Shown here one piece after another: positions 6,266 through 14,711 of a stretch of 15,930 nucleotides of DNA. Both the position numbers and the translations under genes were made by a program. The notes under the pieces were generated by a model, which worked only from the letters and a program-made list of their open reading frames with translations, was not told the DNA's origin and searched no databases. Origin of the DNA: RGIG3040 sp964410675 (GTDB lineage Bacteria > Bacillota > Clostridia > Lachnospirales > Lachnospiraceae); contig CAYPIB010000065.1 of NCBI GenBank assembly GCA_964410675.1, positions 1 to 15,930 on the forward strand, read 5' to 3'. The stretch's first letter is position 1. Every line of letters begins with the position of its first letter.

Positions 6266-6296
6266 ATTTAAACTGCATGATAAAATGACAGCGATT
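6266..6296 (+). repeat. 31-bp direct repeat, copy 2 (right edge of the lysozyme cassette)
   Basis: This is the partner of 4359-4389, 30 of 31 bases identical. It starts four bases after the stop of the broken membrane protein gene. It marks the end of the effector island; the spacer before the core operon begins immediately after it. Confidence 0.85.
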
Positions 6297-6314
6297 AGTT
6301 ATTGATTTCGTATT

Positions 6315-6340
6315 AACTATTTGATATAATTCAAATAGTT
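6315..6340. repeat. 10-bp perfect inverted repeat with 6-nt loop
   Basis: AACTATTTGA (6315-6324) and TCAAATAGTT (6331-6340) flank TATAAT. The stem is AT-rich and is followed by TTAATTAC, not a clean T-run, so it is at best a weak terminator. It could instead be an operator around a -10-like sequence. Confidence 0.5.
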
Positions 6341-6450
6341 TAATTACACGAAAGATGGTATATATTGTCAAATATTGTGTTACTCTGGGGAGAGAGCCTT
6401 AATTATTATATGCACAAATTTATAGGGGAATATATAAATTTAAAAATAAG

Positions 6451-6464
6451 ACACAAATTTGTGT
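6451..6464. repeat. 14-bp palindrome upstream of the core operon
   Basis: ACACAAATTTGTGT is a perfect palindrome about 140 bases before the first core gene and just ahead of the terminator. A similar half (CACAAATTTAT) occurs at about 6414-6424. It may be a regulator site; nothing in the window identifies the protein. Confidence 0.45.
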
Positions 6465-6468
6465 AATT

Positions 6469-6525
6469 AAAAGTTACAATTGACATAAATGAGAAAACTA
6501 TTACATTTATTCAATGTAACTTTTT
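6469..6525 (+). terminator. Long-stem terminator isolating the core operon
   Basis: AAAAGTTACAATTGACATA (from 6469) pairs with the reverse of CATTTATTCAATGTAACTTTT (up to about 6524) over about 20 bp with two single-base bulges. The loop is AGAAAACTATTA-like, and the right arm runs into TTTTT (6521-6525). It would stop transcription arriving from the effector island, so that the core operon has its own promoter. Confidence 0.65.
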
Positions 6526-6528
6526 CTA

Positions 6529-6570
6529 TGTTATAAAATACTTAGATTAGATTATATTAACATTTATATT
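6529..6570 (+). promoter_or_regulatory. Promoter zone of the T7SS core operon
   Basis: Two candidates lie after the terminator. One is an extended -10 TGTTATAAA (6529-6537), the same TGTTATA start as the promoters at 1205 and 15738. The other is TATATT at 6565-6570 followed by GTAA, like the -10 context at 15741-15750. Neither has a good -35. No LytTR-like half-sites stand at the distances seen at the other two promoters, so the core operon is probably not under the same operator. The choice between the two is open. Confidence 0.4.
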
Positions 6571-6605
6571 GTAACAGTGATGAGAATTATTGTTTGGAGG
6601 AAGTT

Positions 6606-8375
6606 ATGAAAAAAGGTAAAAATTGTGTTTACATTTTAATGCTAGGGATACTTTTATTGTTTTCTTTTAAAACACAAGTGAATGCAAAGCAGATGGATGA
6701 AGCGGTAACTGATGTTGAGGATAGTCAACAGGAAGAGTTAGATGAAAATTTAAATGTGGAGAATGCCAAGGAGAGTGTTGTGCAAGTCATTATTCAATAT
6801 ATGGATAGTGAAGGAAAGTCCTATTTGTTAAAAAGCGGAAGTGGACTTTTAATTAGTGAGTCCACAGTATTGACGAACTATCATCTTGTGACCTTGACGG
6901 ATGAGGAAAAAGAAAGAGGATCGCAATATTTAACGGAGCAGACCGGAAAACCAATCAACCTTTCTTCTACAGAGGGCGGTGAACAGGCATCCTATCAGAT
7001 CGGGATTGTAGTTCTTAGGGATGTTGTAATTACTGCGACGATTCATGAGTATAGCAGCAGGGAGATGGATTTGGCTATTTTAAATCTAAGTGATACTATG
7101 AATCGCCAAATTGCCGGTTTAGGAAATAGTGATGATGTAGAAAACGGAGAAGAGGTTTTTGCATTAGGTTATAAAAAGGTAGCGGTCATGTCGTCGGGGG
7201 GGACAGAATTATTGTCCCAAAGTGATTGCAGGGAAGAAAAGGGCAAGGTTAATAAGGTTGTTTTAAACTCACACATGCATTATGTAATGCATACCGCGGC
7301 AGTCAATGAAGGGAATTCAGGAGGTCCGCTTGTGGATTCAAAAGGAAATATAGTAGGAATTAATATTTATGAAGCCAGTCAGAGTGAGGAGGCAACTGCT
7401 TTTAAGGCTCTTGCAGTAAATGAAGTAAAAGAATTATTAGACAGCTGTGAATTAACGTATCAGGAGGCCGGCCTTTTTTCAGTGCCGGAGGAAGAGGTGC
7501 TTAGTAATCTGGATGATGAACCGGATGAAGTTCAAGTGGATACCAGTCTGTTAGATAATTACATAGTCAGCTTCAATATGCTGGAGCAGAGTAATTACTC
7601 AAAAGAAAGCTATGAAGTTTTAAGAAGTGCATTGGAAAAAGCCAGAGAAATAAAAAGTGATAAGGGAGCGACACAGGAAGAAGTAGATAATGCAGTCTTG
7701 CAATTAGAGGTGGCTAAATCAGGACTCCAGCTGGCATCAAAGATTAATTGGCCTTTTATCATTACGATGATTGTATTAGTATTAGTAGTTGTAACTTTGC
7801 TAGTTCTATATATTTTAAACTTAAAGGGAGTCATTGGAAATAAACAGGAAAAAGAAAATTTAGTGGTGCTCAATGAAATGACAATGCAAAGCAGAAGTGC
7901 CTTGGCAAACCAAAGCGGTAAGATTTCTAATCCCGTAATTACAGCACCGAAGCCGCGAAGCAGCGGGCGCTTAAATAGTAAGGAAATTGCATCAAATGCG
8001 ACGGAACAAGAGACCTCGGTTTTAGGCAGCTTTTCCCATGAGGAAGGAACAACAGTGTTAGGGGTAGCTCAAAATCGCAGTTGTGCATATTTAACGAGGT
8101 TAGCAACAGCAGAAAAAATAGTGTTAGATACAAATGAATTTATTATCGGCAAGGATCGGGCGAATGTAAGCTACTGCATTAGTGATAATGGTTCCATAAG
8201 CAGAAAGCATGCAAAGATAGTAAAAAAAGGAATGTCATACTATTTATCCGACTTAAATTCCACTAATTATACATATTTAAATGAAAGAATATTACTGAGT
8301 GGTGAGGAAGCTGAAATTGTAAGCGGAGATATTATTAAAATATCAAATGAAGAATTTTTATTTAATGAGGCTTGA
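6606..8375 (+). CDS. Secreted trypsin-like (HtrA-type) protease with FIVAR module, TM helix and cytoplasmic FHA domain
   Basis: This encodes 589 aa from ATG 6606, with GGAGG at 6596-6600; a TTG at 6594 overlaps that site and is unlikely. Residues 1-27 are a signal peptide (cleavage likely after VNA). Residues about 50-285 are a chymotrypsin-fold serine protease with triad His93 (TNYHLVT), Asp155 (REMDLAIL) and Ser238 (NEGNSGGPL). Residues about 316-375 match a FIVAR-type helical module (ALEKAREIKSDKGATQEEVD). A TM helix follows at about 382-405. The cytoplasmic tail ends in an FHA domain (about 495-589) with GKD, SRKH and an STN-like motif, so phosphothreonine binding is plausible. The topology puts the protease outside and the phospho-sensor inside. 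It heads the EssC operon. A comparison with mycobacterial mycosins, which are subtilisin-type, suggests a wall-side protease for secretion, but this is inference. Confidence 0.85.
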   Translation: MKKGKNCVYILMLGILLLFSFKTQVNAKQMDEAVTDVEDSQQEELDENLNVENAKESVVQVIIQYMDSEGKSYLLKSGSGLLISESTVLTNYHLVTLTDEEKERGSQYLTEQTGKPINLSSTEGGEQASYQIGIVVLRDVVITATIHEYSSREMDLAILNLSDTMNRQIAGLGNSDDVENGEEVFALGYKKVAVMSSGGTELLSQSDCREEKGKVNKVVLNSHMHYVMHTAAVNEGNSGGPLVDSKGNIVGINIYEASQSEEATAFKALAVNEVKELLDSCELTYQEAGLFSVPEEEVLSNLDDEPDEVQVDTSLLDNYIVSFNMLEQSNYSKESYEVLRSALEKAREIKSDKGATQEEVDNAVLQLEVAKSGLQLASKINWPFIITMIVLVLVVVTLLVLYILNLKGVIGNKQEKENLVVLNEMTMQSRSALANQSGKISNPVITAPKPRSSGRLNSKEIASNATEQETSVLGSFSHEEGTTVLGVAQNRSCAYLTRLATAEKIVLDTNEFIIGKDRANVSYCISDNGSISRKHAKIVKKGMSYYLSDLNSTNYTYLNERILLSGEEAEIVSGDIIKISNEEFLFNEA

Positions 8376-8391
8376 CGGAAAGGAAAATATT

Positions 8392-8985
8392 ATGGACATA
8401 ATTAAGATTTTAACTTCCAATATCGCAATTATTATATATGAGAGTATTGCGCTTGCCCTTTTAATAGTAAACTCATTTCGCTTAAAAGGACGAAATAAAA
8501 AGGTTGCTGAGATGGTATCTTTGCAAAAGGATCGAATCAGGGAAGAAAACTTGGATGCAGCATTACAAAATACACTGCATTCCCAAGCACAGCAAAGAGG
8601 GGAGATATCCAATAACCCATATGATGTTACCTACCATGAAGAGGAGGTAAACGTTTATGATGATACACGGGAAAGAATTAGTTTGCAAATAGAAGAAAAG
8701 GGTATTCTATCAACGAAAAAATATGTAGTACATGTTTTTGACAGTATATTAATTGGAAATGATGATTCAAATAAGATTGTATTAAATGATTTATCAGTAT
8801 CAAAATTTCAAATACAATTAACAAATAAGGATAATGAACTATATGCTCATAATTTAGACTGCTCTAATGACGCATATGTTTTAAGGAAAAAAAAGAAATA
8901 TCCACTGGCACAAGGCATGGTGTGCATACAATCAAATGATTACATTCAAGTAGGCAATACGAGCTTAAGACTTACTATTATTTAG
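8392..8985 (+). CDS. Membrane-anchored FHA-like protein
   Basis: This encodes 197 aa from ATG 8392, with GGAAAGGA at 8378-8385. An upstream in-frame ATG at 8347 would overlap the previous gene by 29 bases and has no ribosome binding site. A TM helix lies at about residues 9-28, with the bulk predicted cytoplasmic. A basic, charged linker follows, then a C-terminal FHA-like fold from about residue 98 (LIGNDDSNKIVLNDLSVSKF ... YIQVGNTSLRL). The usual FHA signature SRxH reads SKFQ, so phosphopeptide binding may be lost or altered. It sits between the protease-FHA gene and EssC in a tight operon (21-base gap to EssC) and may scaffold the secretion machine at the membrane. Confidence 0.7.
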   Translation: MDIIKILTSNIAIIIYESIALALLIVNSFRLKGRNKKVAEMVSLQKDRIREENLDAALQNTLHSQAQQRGEISNNPYDVTYHEEEVNVYDDTRERISLQIEEKGILSTKKYVVHVFDSILIGNDDSNKIVLNDLSVSKFQIQLTNKDNELYAHNLDCSNDAYVLRKKKKYPLAQGMVCIQSNDYIQVGNTSLRLTII

Positions 8986-9006
8986 TTAATTACAGGGGGA
9001 GATAAA

Positions 9007-12000
9007 ATGGCAATTATACTGTCAGTCTATACAAATTCAGCATTTAGGGAAATACGTCTGCCGATTGTTAATAATTCAGACTATACAATTGTACTGCATA
9101 AAAATATTTATGGATTATGCAAGGATTTGGTATTAAAATTAGAAGTTATTAATGACGAGTGGGTATTTATAGAGGATTCTGCTTACAGTGTTTTAAAAGA
9201 TAATGATAGTTATGAGAGGCAGCGGCTGCAGGATAAAGATGTATTGCAAATATATACAGAGGCAGAAGTAATTTCTATTGTTGTAAAAAAAGTGAGTCAG
9301 GCCTTTAGTGTCTTTAAAAAGTTTAATATTAGTGATAATACGTCTATTAAAATTGGTAAAAACGAGACAAATGAAATTTGTTATAGTTACTCGGGACTGG
9401 TTTCCAGAGAGCACGCAGTTATGACAAAAGTATCAGGTGGATGGCAGATCAGCAATAAAAGTGCAAATGGTATTTATATCAATTCACAATTGGTACGTGA
9501 TACAAAAACTTTGGAGTTTGGTGATTTTATTAGTATCGTAGGACTTCATATTGTGTATTTGGATGATATTATTGCAATTGATATGCTCGAGGAAAGTGTC
9601 AAGGCATCGGATACTTTAAAGGAATATGAGCATGCAGAGCCAGCGCACACTTCTGATGAAGCACCGCATAAAGTTATGCCTAGAGACAGTAAAATTTTAT
9701 TACATCGAGCGCCTAGAAACATTTTAAAAATTGAAAAAACCCCAATTGAAATAGAATCACCTCCGGGGCTGAATAAAACAAAAAAGCAGCCTTTAATGAT
9801 GACAATCGGACCTTCTTTTACGATGGCAATTCCAATGATGCTTGGCTGTGTAATGATGATGTCGGGAAGCAATTCTTCGGGTTTTGCGATGTATTCAGGT
9901 ATGGTTATGGCACTTTCCTCAGCAGGGGTAGGTGTTATTTGGGCATTGCTTAGTATTAAATTTCAAAATAAGGAAGAAAAGGAACAGGCCCTTCACCGCT
10001 TTGAGGCCTATGGTCGCTATTTACAAAAAAAATCAGATGAAGTTAAAGAAAAATATGAAAACAATATTAAGGCAATGCGGCATATGTATGAAAACGCACA
10101 AACTTGTGTTCAATATTTAGACAATTCCGCAATGCTTTGGAACCGCAATCCCAGACATGAGGATTTTTTATATCCAAGATTGGGGAGTGGTAATCTTCCT
10201 TTTCAGGTTGAAATTGCATGTGCGCCTAAAAGATTTACCTTGAACGAAGACAGCTTGGAAGAAAAGCCAAGAATGATTAAAGAAAATTTTCAAACACTAT
10301 TTGATGTGCCGATTTGTGTCGACTTATTAAAAAATAAGCTGATTGGAATTGTCGGAGGAGAGTATTTAGAAGGAGCAATTGAAGTAGTCAAGAGCCTTTC
10401 AGTACAAATAGCGGCAAACAATTGCTATACCGATGTGAAACTTATTTATGTATACAATAGCCAGGATTCAGCAAATTTAAATAAATGGGATTTTGCAAAA
10501 TGGCTTCCGCATGTATGGTCTGAAGACAAAAAAATTCGCTATGTTGCTTCTGACAAGATGGAAGCAAGTGATGTTTTTTATGAGCTGGCAAAGGTATTCC
10601 GCCACCGGGATGAAATCGGTATCAGTAAAAAGGAGGGCTTGAACAAGCCCTATTTTGTCATGTTTTTAATTAATCCGGAGTTAATGGAGGGAGAGCTCAT
10701 ATCTAAATATGTTTTTGATATTAATGCAAACTATGGAATGACGACCTTCCTTTTATCCGATGCGGTTGAGAACCTTCCTAATGCATGTGAGATTATTATT
10801 GAAAATGATAAAAAGTATCAGGGAATTTATAATGTATCCGCTCAAAAGGAAGATAAGACGGATATTAAGTTTGATACGATAGAAAACAAAGAATTACTTA
10901 AATTTTCCAGAAAACTATCTAATATTTATGTACGTGAAGTAGAAACCGGGGGAGATATTCCGGCATCATTGTCATTTTTTGAGATGTACGAAGCAAATAA
11001 ACTCGATGATTTTAATGTCGTTGACCGTTGGAGAAAAAACAGAACATATGAAAATATCAAGGGCTCACTCGGACAAAAAGCAGGCGGAGCAACTTGCTAT
11101 TTAGATTTGCATGAAAAATACCATGGTCCGCATGGTCTCGTTGCCGGTACTACCGGTTCGGGTAAATCGGAAACGCTTCAAACATATATGCTGTCTTTGG
11201 CAATTAACTATAGTCCGGATGATATCGGATATTTTATTATCGACTATAAGGGTGGCGGTATGGCTAACTTATTTGACGGTCTGCCGCATCTGATTGGTCA
11301 AATCTCAAACCTTTCCGGAAATCAAGTTCATCGTGCGATGGTTTCAATTAAAAGTGAAAACAGAAGAAGACAGAGAGTTTTTAATGAGCATGGGGTTAAT
11401 AATATCAACCTATATACTAAGCTGTATAAAAATAAAGAAGCAAGTTTACCGATTCCCCATCTATTTATTATCATTGATGAGTTTGCCGAGCTTAAAAGAG
11501 AAGAACCTGACTTTATGAAGGAGTTAATCAGTGTTGCTCAAGTTGGGCGTAGCTTGGGAGTTCATTTAATTCTGGCGACGCAAAAGCCGAGCGGAACGGT
11601 AGATGATAATATTTGGAGTAACTCAAAGTTTCGATTATGCCTTAGAGTTCAGGACAGACAAGACAGCAATGATATGCTGCATAAACCGGATGCCGCATAT
11701 ATTACGCAGGCCGGACGCGGTTATTTGCAAGTTGGAAATGATGAGGTTTTTGAACTGTTTCAATCCGGTTTTAGTGGTGCTGCGTATGAAGAGGAAGAGG
11801 ACGACGGCAATTCTAAGACGGATATCGCCAATATCTATACTTTAACCGGAAAAATAGATATGACAGGAAGCTATGCTAAAATTTCCAAAAAGGAAAAGGT
11901 AATTTACGAATGGTATAGCATTTTGCGGAATAATGTTGAACAGGCACTGGCGGAGACAAATCTTTCGATTGAAGAGTGTGTGGAAAAGAAATCCAAAATG

Positions 12001-13980
12001 CAGGCGCTCTGTGAAAAACTGTATGAGGTCTTTATATTAAATGGGATTGAATATAGCGAAAGTGTTTATAATACTGCCCGTCTCAATGACTTTATTTTGT
12101 TGTATGAAGAGGCACTGCGGCATGATGCCGATTGCATCAAGGTAATTATGAAATTATCATCGACAAGAAAGGTTAAGCTGCCGCAGGCAAAGGAGAAAAC
12201 GCAGCTAGATGCCGTAACGGAGTATCTCGGCAAGGTGGCAAAGGAAAATGGATACACACATGAGCTGCAATTGTGGATGCCTGTGCTTCCTACTTGTATG
12301 TATATCAATGAATTTAAAGAGTTTAGCGCAGGATACTTTCAAGATGGGATTTGGCCGGTACACAAAGACAGCTGGGAGCTTGATATTGTTATTGGTCTGT
12401 TTGATGATCCGCAAAATCAGGCTCAAATGCCCATTCATGTTAATTTCTCTGAAAATGGACATTTAGGTATTTTCGGAATGGTTGTCAGCGGCAAGAGTAC
12501 ATCGATACAGACGATTACATATGCCCTGATATCAAAATATAATCCAGAGTACATAAACTTTTATGCGATAGATTTTAGCAGTAAAATGATGTCTGCTTTT
12601 GAAGGTGCCCCTCATTTTGGCGGTGCTATGTATGAAGGAGATTATGAAAGAATATCTAAATTCTTTGTTATGATGACAGAAATATTAGACGAACGAAAAA
12701 AGATCTTTAAAGGTGGTAACTATAGCCAGTATGTGCAGGTGCATGGCGTGACAATGCCGGCGATTATTATCATTATTGACAACTTTTCTGCTTTTAATGA
12801 AAAGACACAGGAACAGCATTTGGATTTCCTCATTGCTTTATCAAAGGAAGGGGTCAGCCATGGTATTTATATGATTATTACCGGTGCCGGAATTGCGATG
12901 TCTGATGTTCCGTCACGTGTTGCTGAAAACGTCAAACAGAATATTTGCTTAGAAATGGCAGATAAATATGCATATGGAGATATTTTACATACACTGCAAA
13001 TTGAAGTACTGCCGGAGGCAGGAGTGAAGGGACGAGGTTTAGCTCTTTCAGGAAATAGAATTTTAGAATATCAGACTGCTATGGCATTAGAGGCTTCCGA
13101 TGATTACCAGAGACTGGAAAGAGTGGCTGATATTTGTGCCGAAATGAATCAGGCATGGACAGGAAAGAGAGCCAGGAGAATTCCGGAGATACCAGAAAAA
13201 CCGGTATGGTCAGAGTTTAGTGAGTTAGACGAGTATGCAAAGCTAAGAGACAATAAGTATTATTTACCGGTTGCTTACAAGCAGGAGGATGCCCTGCTCT
13301 TTGGTATCGATTTAAGAGATACGTATTGCTATTTGATTACCGGTTTTGCCCGTTCAGGTAAAAAGAATTATTTAAAGGTTGCTCTGCAGGCGGCGATGGA
13401 TAAGGATAGTGACATCTGCGTTATTGATGGTCCGACAAAGTATTTGCGCGCTTATGAGCAAAACGAAAGGATTTCTTATGTTGATGGGGAAGAAACAATT
13501 TTTAATTACTTTAGTGAATTATTACCTGAGTTTGTCAGAAGAAATAAAATAAAGGGAAGCATGGTAAGCGAGGATCTGGAGGAAGCAGAAATTTTTGAGA
13601 GGATGAGTGAGGAAAAGCCAATTTTTATTTTTATTTCAGACTTTGCCTGGTTCCTAAATATGATATATGAGACTGAGTTAGAAATGAAAGGCTTTTTAGA
13701 GAATATTATTGAAAAGGGAAGACTGCATAATATTTACTTTATTGCCAATATCAAAATAGAAGAAACATATGATGTCGGGCACAGAGATTTATATTCCTTA
13801 TTTATTAATAATAAGACCGGCATTCATTTCGGTGGTAATGTCGGAGATAATAGAATATTTAATTATGATAATGTTCCTTATCAGGAACAGGCAGAAGTGC
13901 TTAAGCCCGGCATTGGATATACTGCCGGTGTTATGAGCTTGGATGTGAAGAAGATTATTGTTCCAATGGCTAGGAGGTAG
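9007..13980 (+). CDS. essC: EssC-family type VII secretion ATPase
   Basis: This encodes 1657 aa, from ATG after GGGGGAG (8996-9002). The order matches EssC/YukB: an N-terminal FHA-like domain (about 1-90), a second FHA (about 110-190) with IGK at 116-118 and SREH at 133-136, two TM helices (about 264-287 and 292-316), then three FtsK/SpoIIIE-type ATPase domains. Domain 1 has Walker A GTTGSGKS (714-721) and Walker B LFIIIDE ending at Asp824-Glu825. Domain 2 has GMVVSGKS (1157-1164) and Asp1258-Asn1259, without the usual acidic pair. Domain 3 has GFARSGKK (1446-1453), lacking the Ser/Thr after Lys, and Asp1545. So only domain 1 looks fully competent for hydrolysis, as in T7SS ATPases generally. 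It is the motor that recognises and exports WXG100/LXG substrates at the membrane. Length is somewhat above staphylococcal EssC. Its stop codon lies 5 bases before the LytTR start. Confidence 0.95.
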   Translation: MAIILSVYTNSAFREIRLPIVNNSDYTIVLHKNIYGLCKDLVLKLEVINDEWVFIEDSAYSVLKDNDSYERQRLQDKDVLQIYTEAEVISIVVKKVSQAFSVFKKFNISDNTSIKIGKNETNEICYSYSGLVSREHAVMTKVSGGWQISNKSANGIYINSQLVRDTKTLEFGDFISIVGLHIVYLDDIIAIDMLEESVKASDTLKEYEHAEPAHTSDEAPHKVMPRDSKILLHRAPRNILKIEKTPIEIESPPGLNKTKKQPLMMTIGPSFTMAIPMMLGCVMMMSGSNSSGFAMYSGMVMALSSAGVGVIWALLSIKFQNKEEKEQALHRFEAYGRYLQKKSDEVKEKYENNIKAMRHMYENAQTCVQYLDNSAMLWNRNPRHEDFLYPRLGSGNLPFQVEIACAPKRFTLNEDSLEEKPRMIKENFQTLFDVPICVDLLKNKLIGIVGGEYLEGAIEVVKSLSVQIAANNCYTDVKLIYVYNSQDSANLNKWDFAKWLPHVWSEDKKIRYVASDKMEASDVFYELAKVFRHRDEIGISKKEGLNKPYFVMFLINPELMEGELISKYVFDINANYGMTTFLLSDAVENLPNACEIIIENDKKYQGIYNVSAQKEDKTDIKFDTIENKELLKFSRKLSNIYVREVETGGDIPASLSFFEMYEANKLDDFNVVDRWRKNRTYENIKGSLGQKAGGATCYLDLHEKYHGPHGLVAGTTGSGKSETLQTYMLSLAINYSPDDIGYFIIDYKGGGMANLFDGLPHLIGQISNLSGNQVHRAMVSIKSENRRRQRVFNEHGVNNINLYTKLYKNKEASLPIPHLFIIIDEFAELKREEPDFMKELISVAQVGRSLGVHLILATQKPSGTVDDNIWSNSKFRLCLRVQDRQDSNDMLHKPDAAYITQAGRGYLQVGNDEVFELFQSGFSGAAYEEEEDDGNSKTDIANIYTLTGKIDMTGSYAKISKKEKVIYEWYSILRNNVEQALAETNLSIEECVEKKSKMQALCEKLYEVFILNGIEYSESVYNTARLNDFILLYEEALRHDADCIKVIMKLSSTRKVKLPQAKEKTQLDAVTEYLGKVAKENGYTHELQLWMPVLPTCMYINEFKEFSAGYFQDGIWPVHKDSWELDIVIGLFDDPQNQAQMPIHVNFSENGHLGIFGMVVSGKSTSIQTITYALISKYNPEYINFYAIDFSSKMMSAFEGAPHFGGAMYEGDYERISKFFVMMTEILDERKKIFKGGNYSQYVQVHGVTMPAIIIIIDNFSAFNEKTQEQHLDFLIALSKEGVSHGIYMIITGAGIAMSDVPSRVAENVKQNICLEMADKYAYGDILHTLQIEVLPEAGVKGRGLALSGNRILEYQTAMALEASDDYQRLERVADICAEMNQAWTGKRARRIPEIPEKPVWSEFSELDEYAKLRDNKYYLPVAYKQEDALLFGIDLRDTYCYLITGFARSGKKNYLKVALQAAMDKDSDICVIDGPTKYLRAYEQNERISYVDGEETIFNYFSELLPEFVRRNKIKGSMVSEDLEEAEIFERMSEEKPIFIFISDFAWFLNMIYETELEMKGFLENIIEKGRLHNIYFIANIKIEETYDVGHRDLYSLFINNKTGIHFGGNVGDNRIFNYDNVPYQEQAEVLKPGIGYTAGVMSLDVKKIIVPMARR

Positions 13981-13985
13981 TTATT

Positions 13986-14711
13986 ATGATTTCTATGCTT
14001 GTATATGGACATCAAAATACGGAAATCAGTTTATTAGTGCAAACCTCTAAGGAAATTGTAGCGGAATTAAGTAATGAAACACTAGCGGTTACTGAACGCA
14101 AAACACGTGGCAAACAAAAGCTTAAGCTAGAGGAAATAGAGGAATTTGATGGTGTTCAAGCAGTCATTATTGATGTAACAATTGAAAATGGTTTGCTCTT
14201 AGCACAAAAAATAAGAAAAATAAATCCATATACTGAAATGGTAATTGTGGCCGATGCAGAAACTTCTCCGATTACTTATTTAAATCCATCCGTAAAAGCG
14301 TCCGCTCTTGTTTTAAAACCATTTGGTAAAAAAATATTACGAGAAGCGTTAACCCCTTTTTATAAGCAGCTTTGTATAGAAGAAACAGACGATGATTTTT
14401 TTATTGTTGAAAAACGAGACGAAAGTGTAAAGCTTCCATATAGTAAAATAATATTTTTAGAGGCAAGAGAAAAACGAATCTTTATCAGAAGCGGGAATAT
14501 GGAATATGGAATAAATGAAACAATCGATGGACTGATTGAATTATTACCGGATAATTTTTTTAGATGTCATAGAAGCTATGTTGTAAACATTAATTTTATT
14601 AAACTTATCAAATTTTCAGAAAATAAAATATTATTGGATTATGATATTACTCTGCCGTTATCGAGGAGCTATAAAAATGATTTAAAAGAGGTGATTAAAA
14701 ATGACAAATGA
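13986..14711 (+). CDS. LytTR-type transcription regulator with degenerate receiver domain
   Basis: This encodes 241 aa from ATG 13986; AGGAGG (13972-13977) overlaps the end of essC. Residues 1-125 have a receiver-like pattern with Asp63 (AVIIDVTI) and Lys111 (VLKPFGKK). The acidic pair normally ending strand 1 is missing (MLVYGHQN), and the Ser/Thr of strand 4 is Ala89, so normal phosphorylation is doubtful. Residues about 138-238 are a LytTR DNA-binding domain with the classic FFRCHRSYVVNINFI and LPLSRSYKNDL segments. No histidine kinase is visible in the window. Two LytTR-like operators occur here, before the effector gene (1114) and the WXG100 gene (15647). I infer that this protein activates both and senses something other than a phosphoryl group. 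Confidence 0.85.
   Translation: MISMLVYGHQNTEISLLVQTSKEIVAELSNETLAVTERKTRGKQKLKLEEIEEFDGVQAVIIDVTIENGLLLAQKIRKINPYTEMVIVADAETSPITYLNPSVKASALVLKPFGKKILREALTPFYKQLCIEETDDDFFIVEKRDESVKLPYSKIIFLEAREKRIFIRSGNMEYGINETIDGLIELLPDNFFRCHRSYVVNINFIKLIKFSENKILLDYDITLPLSRSYKNDLKEVIKNDK

Noticed and set aside
6315..6340. Hairpin as strong Rho-independent terminator
   Set aside because: The stem is AT-only apart from two G-C pairs and lacks a proper T-run; the structure at 6469-6525 is the better candidate.
6580..6609. Nine-codon ORF ending over the start of the protease gene, possible leader peptide
   Set aside because: No ribosome binding site and no attenuator-like structure beyond it; probably chance.
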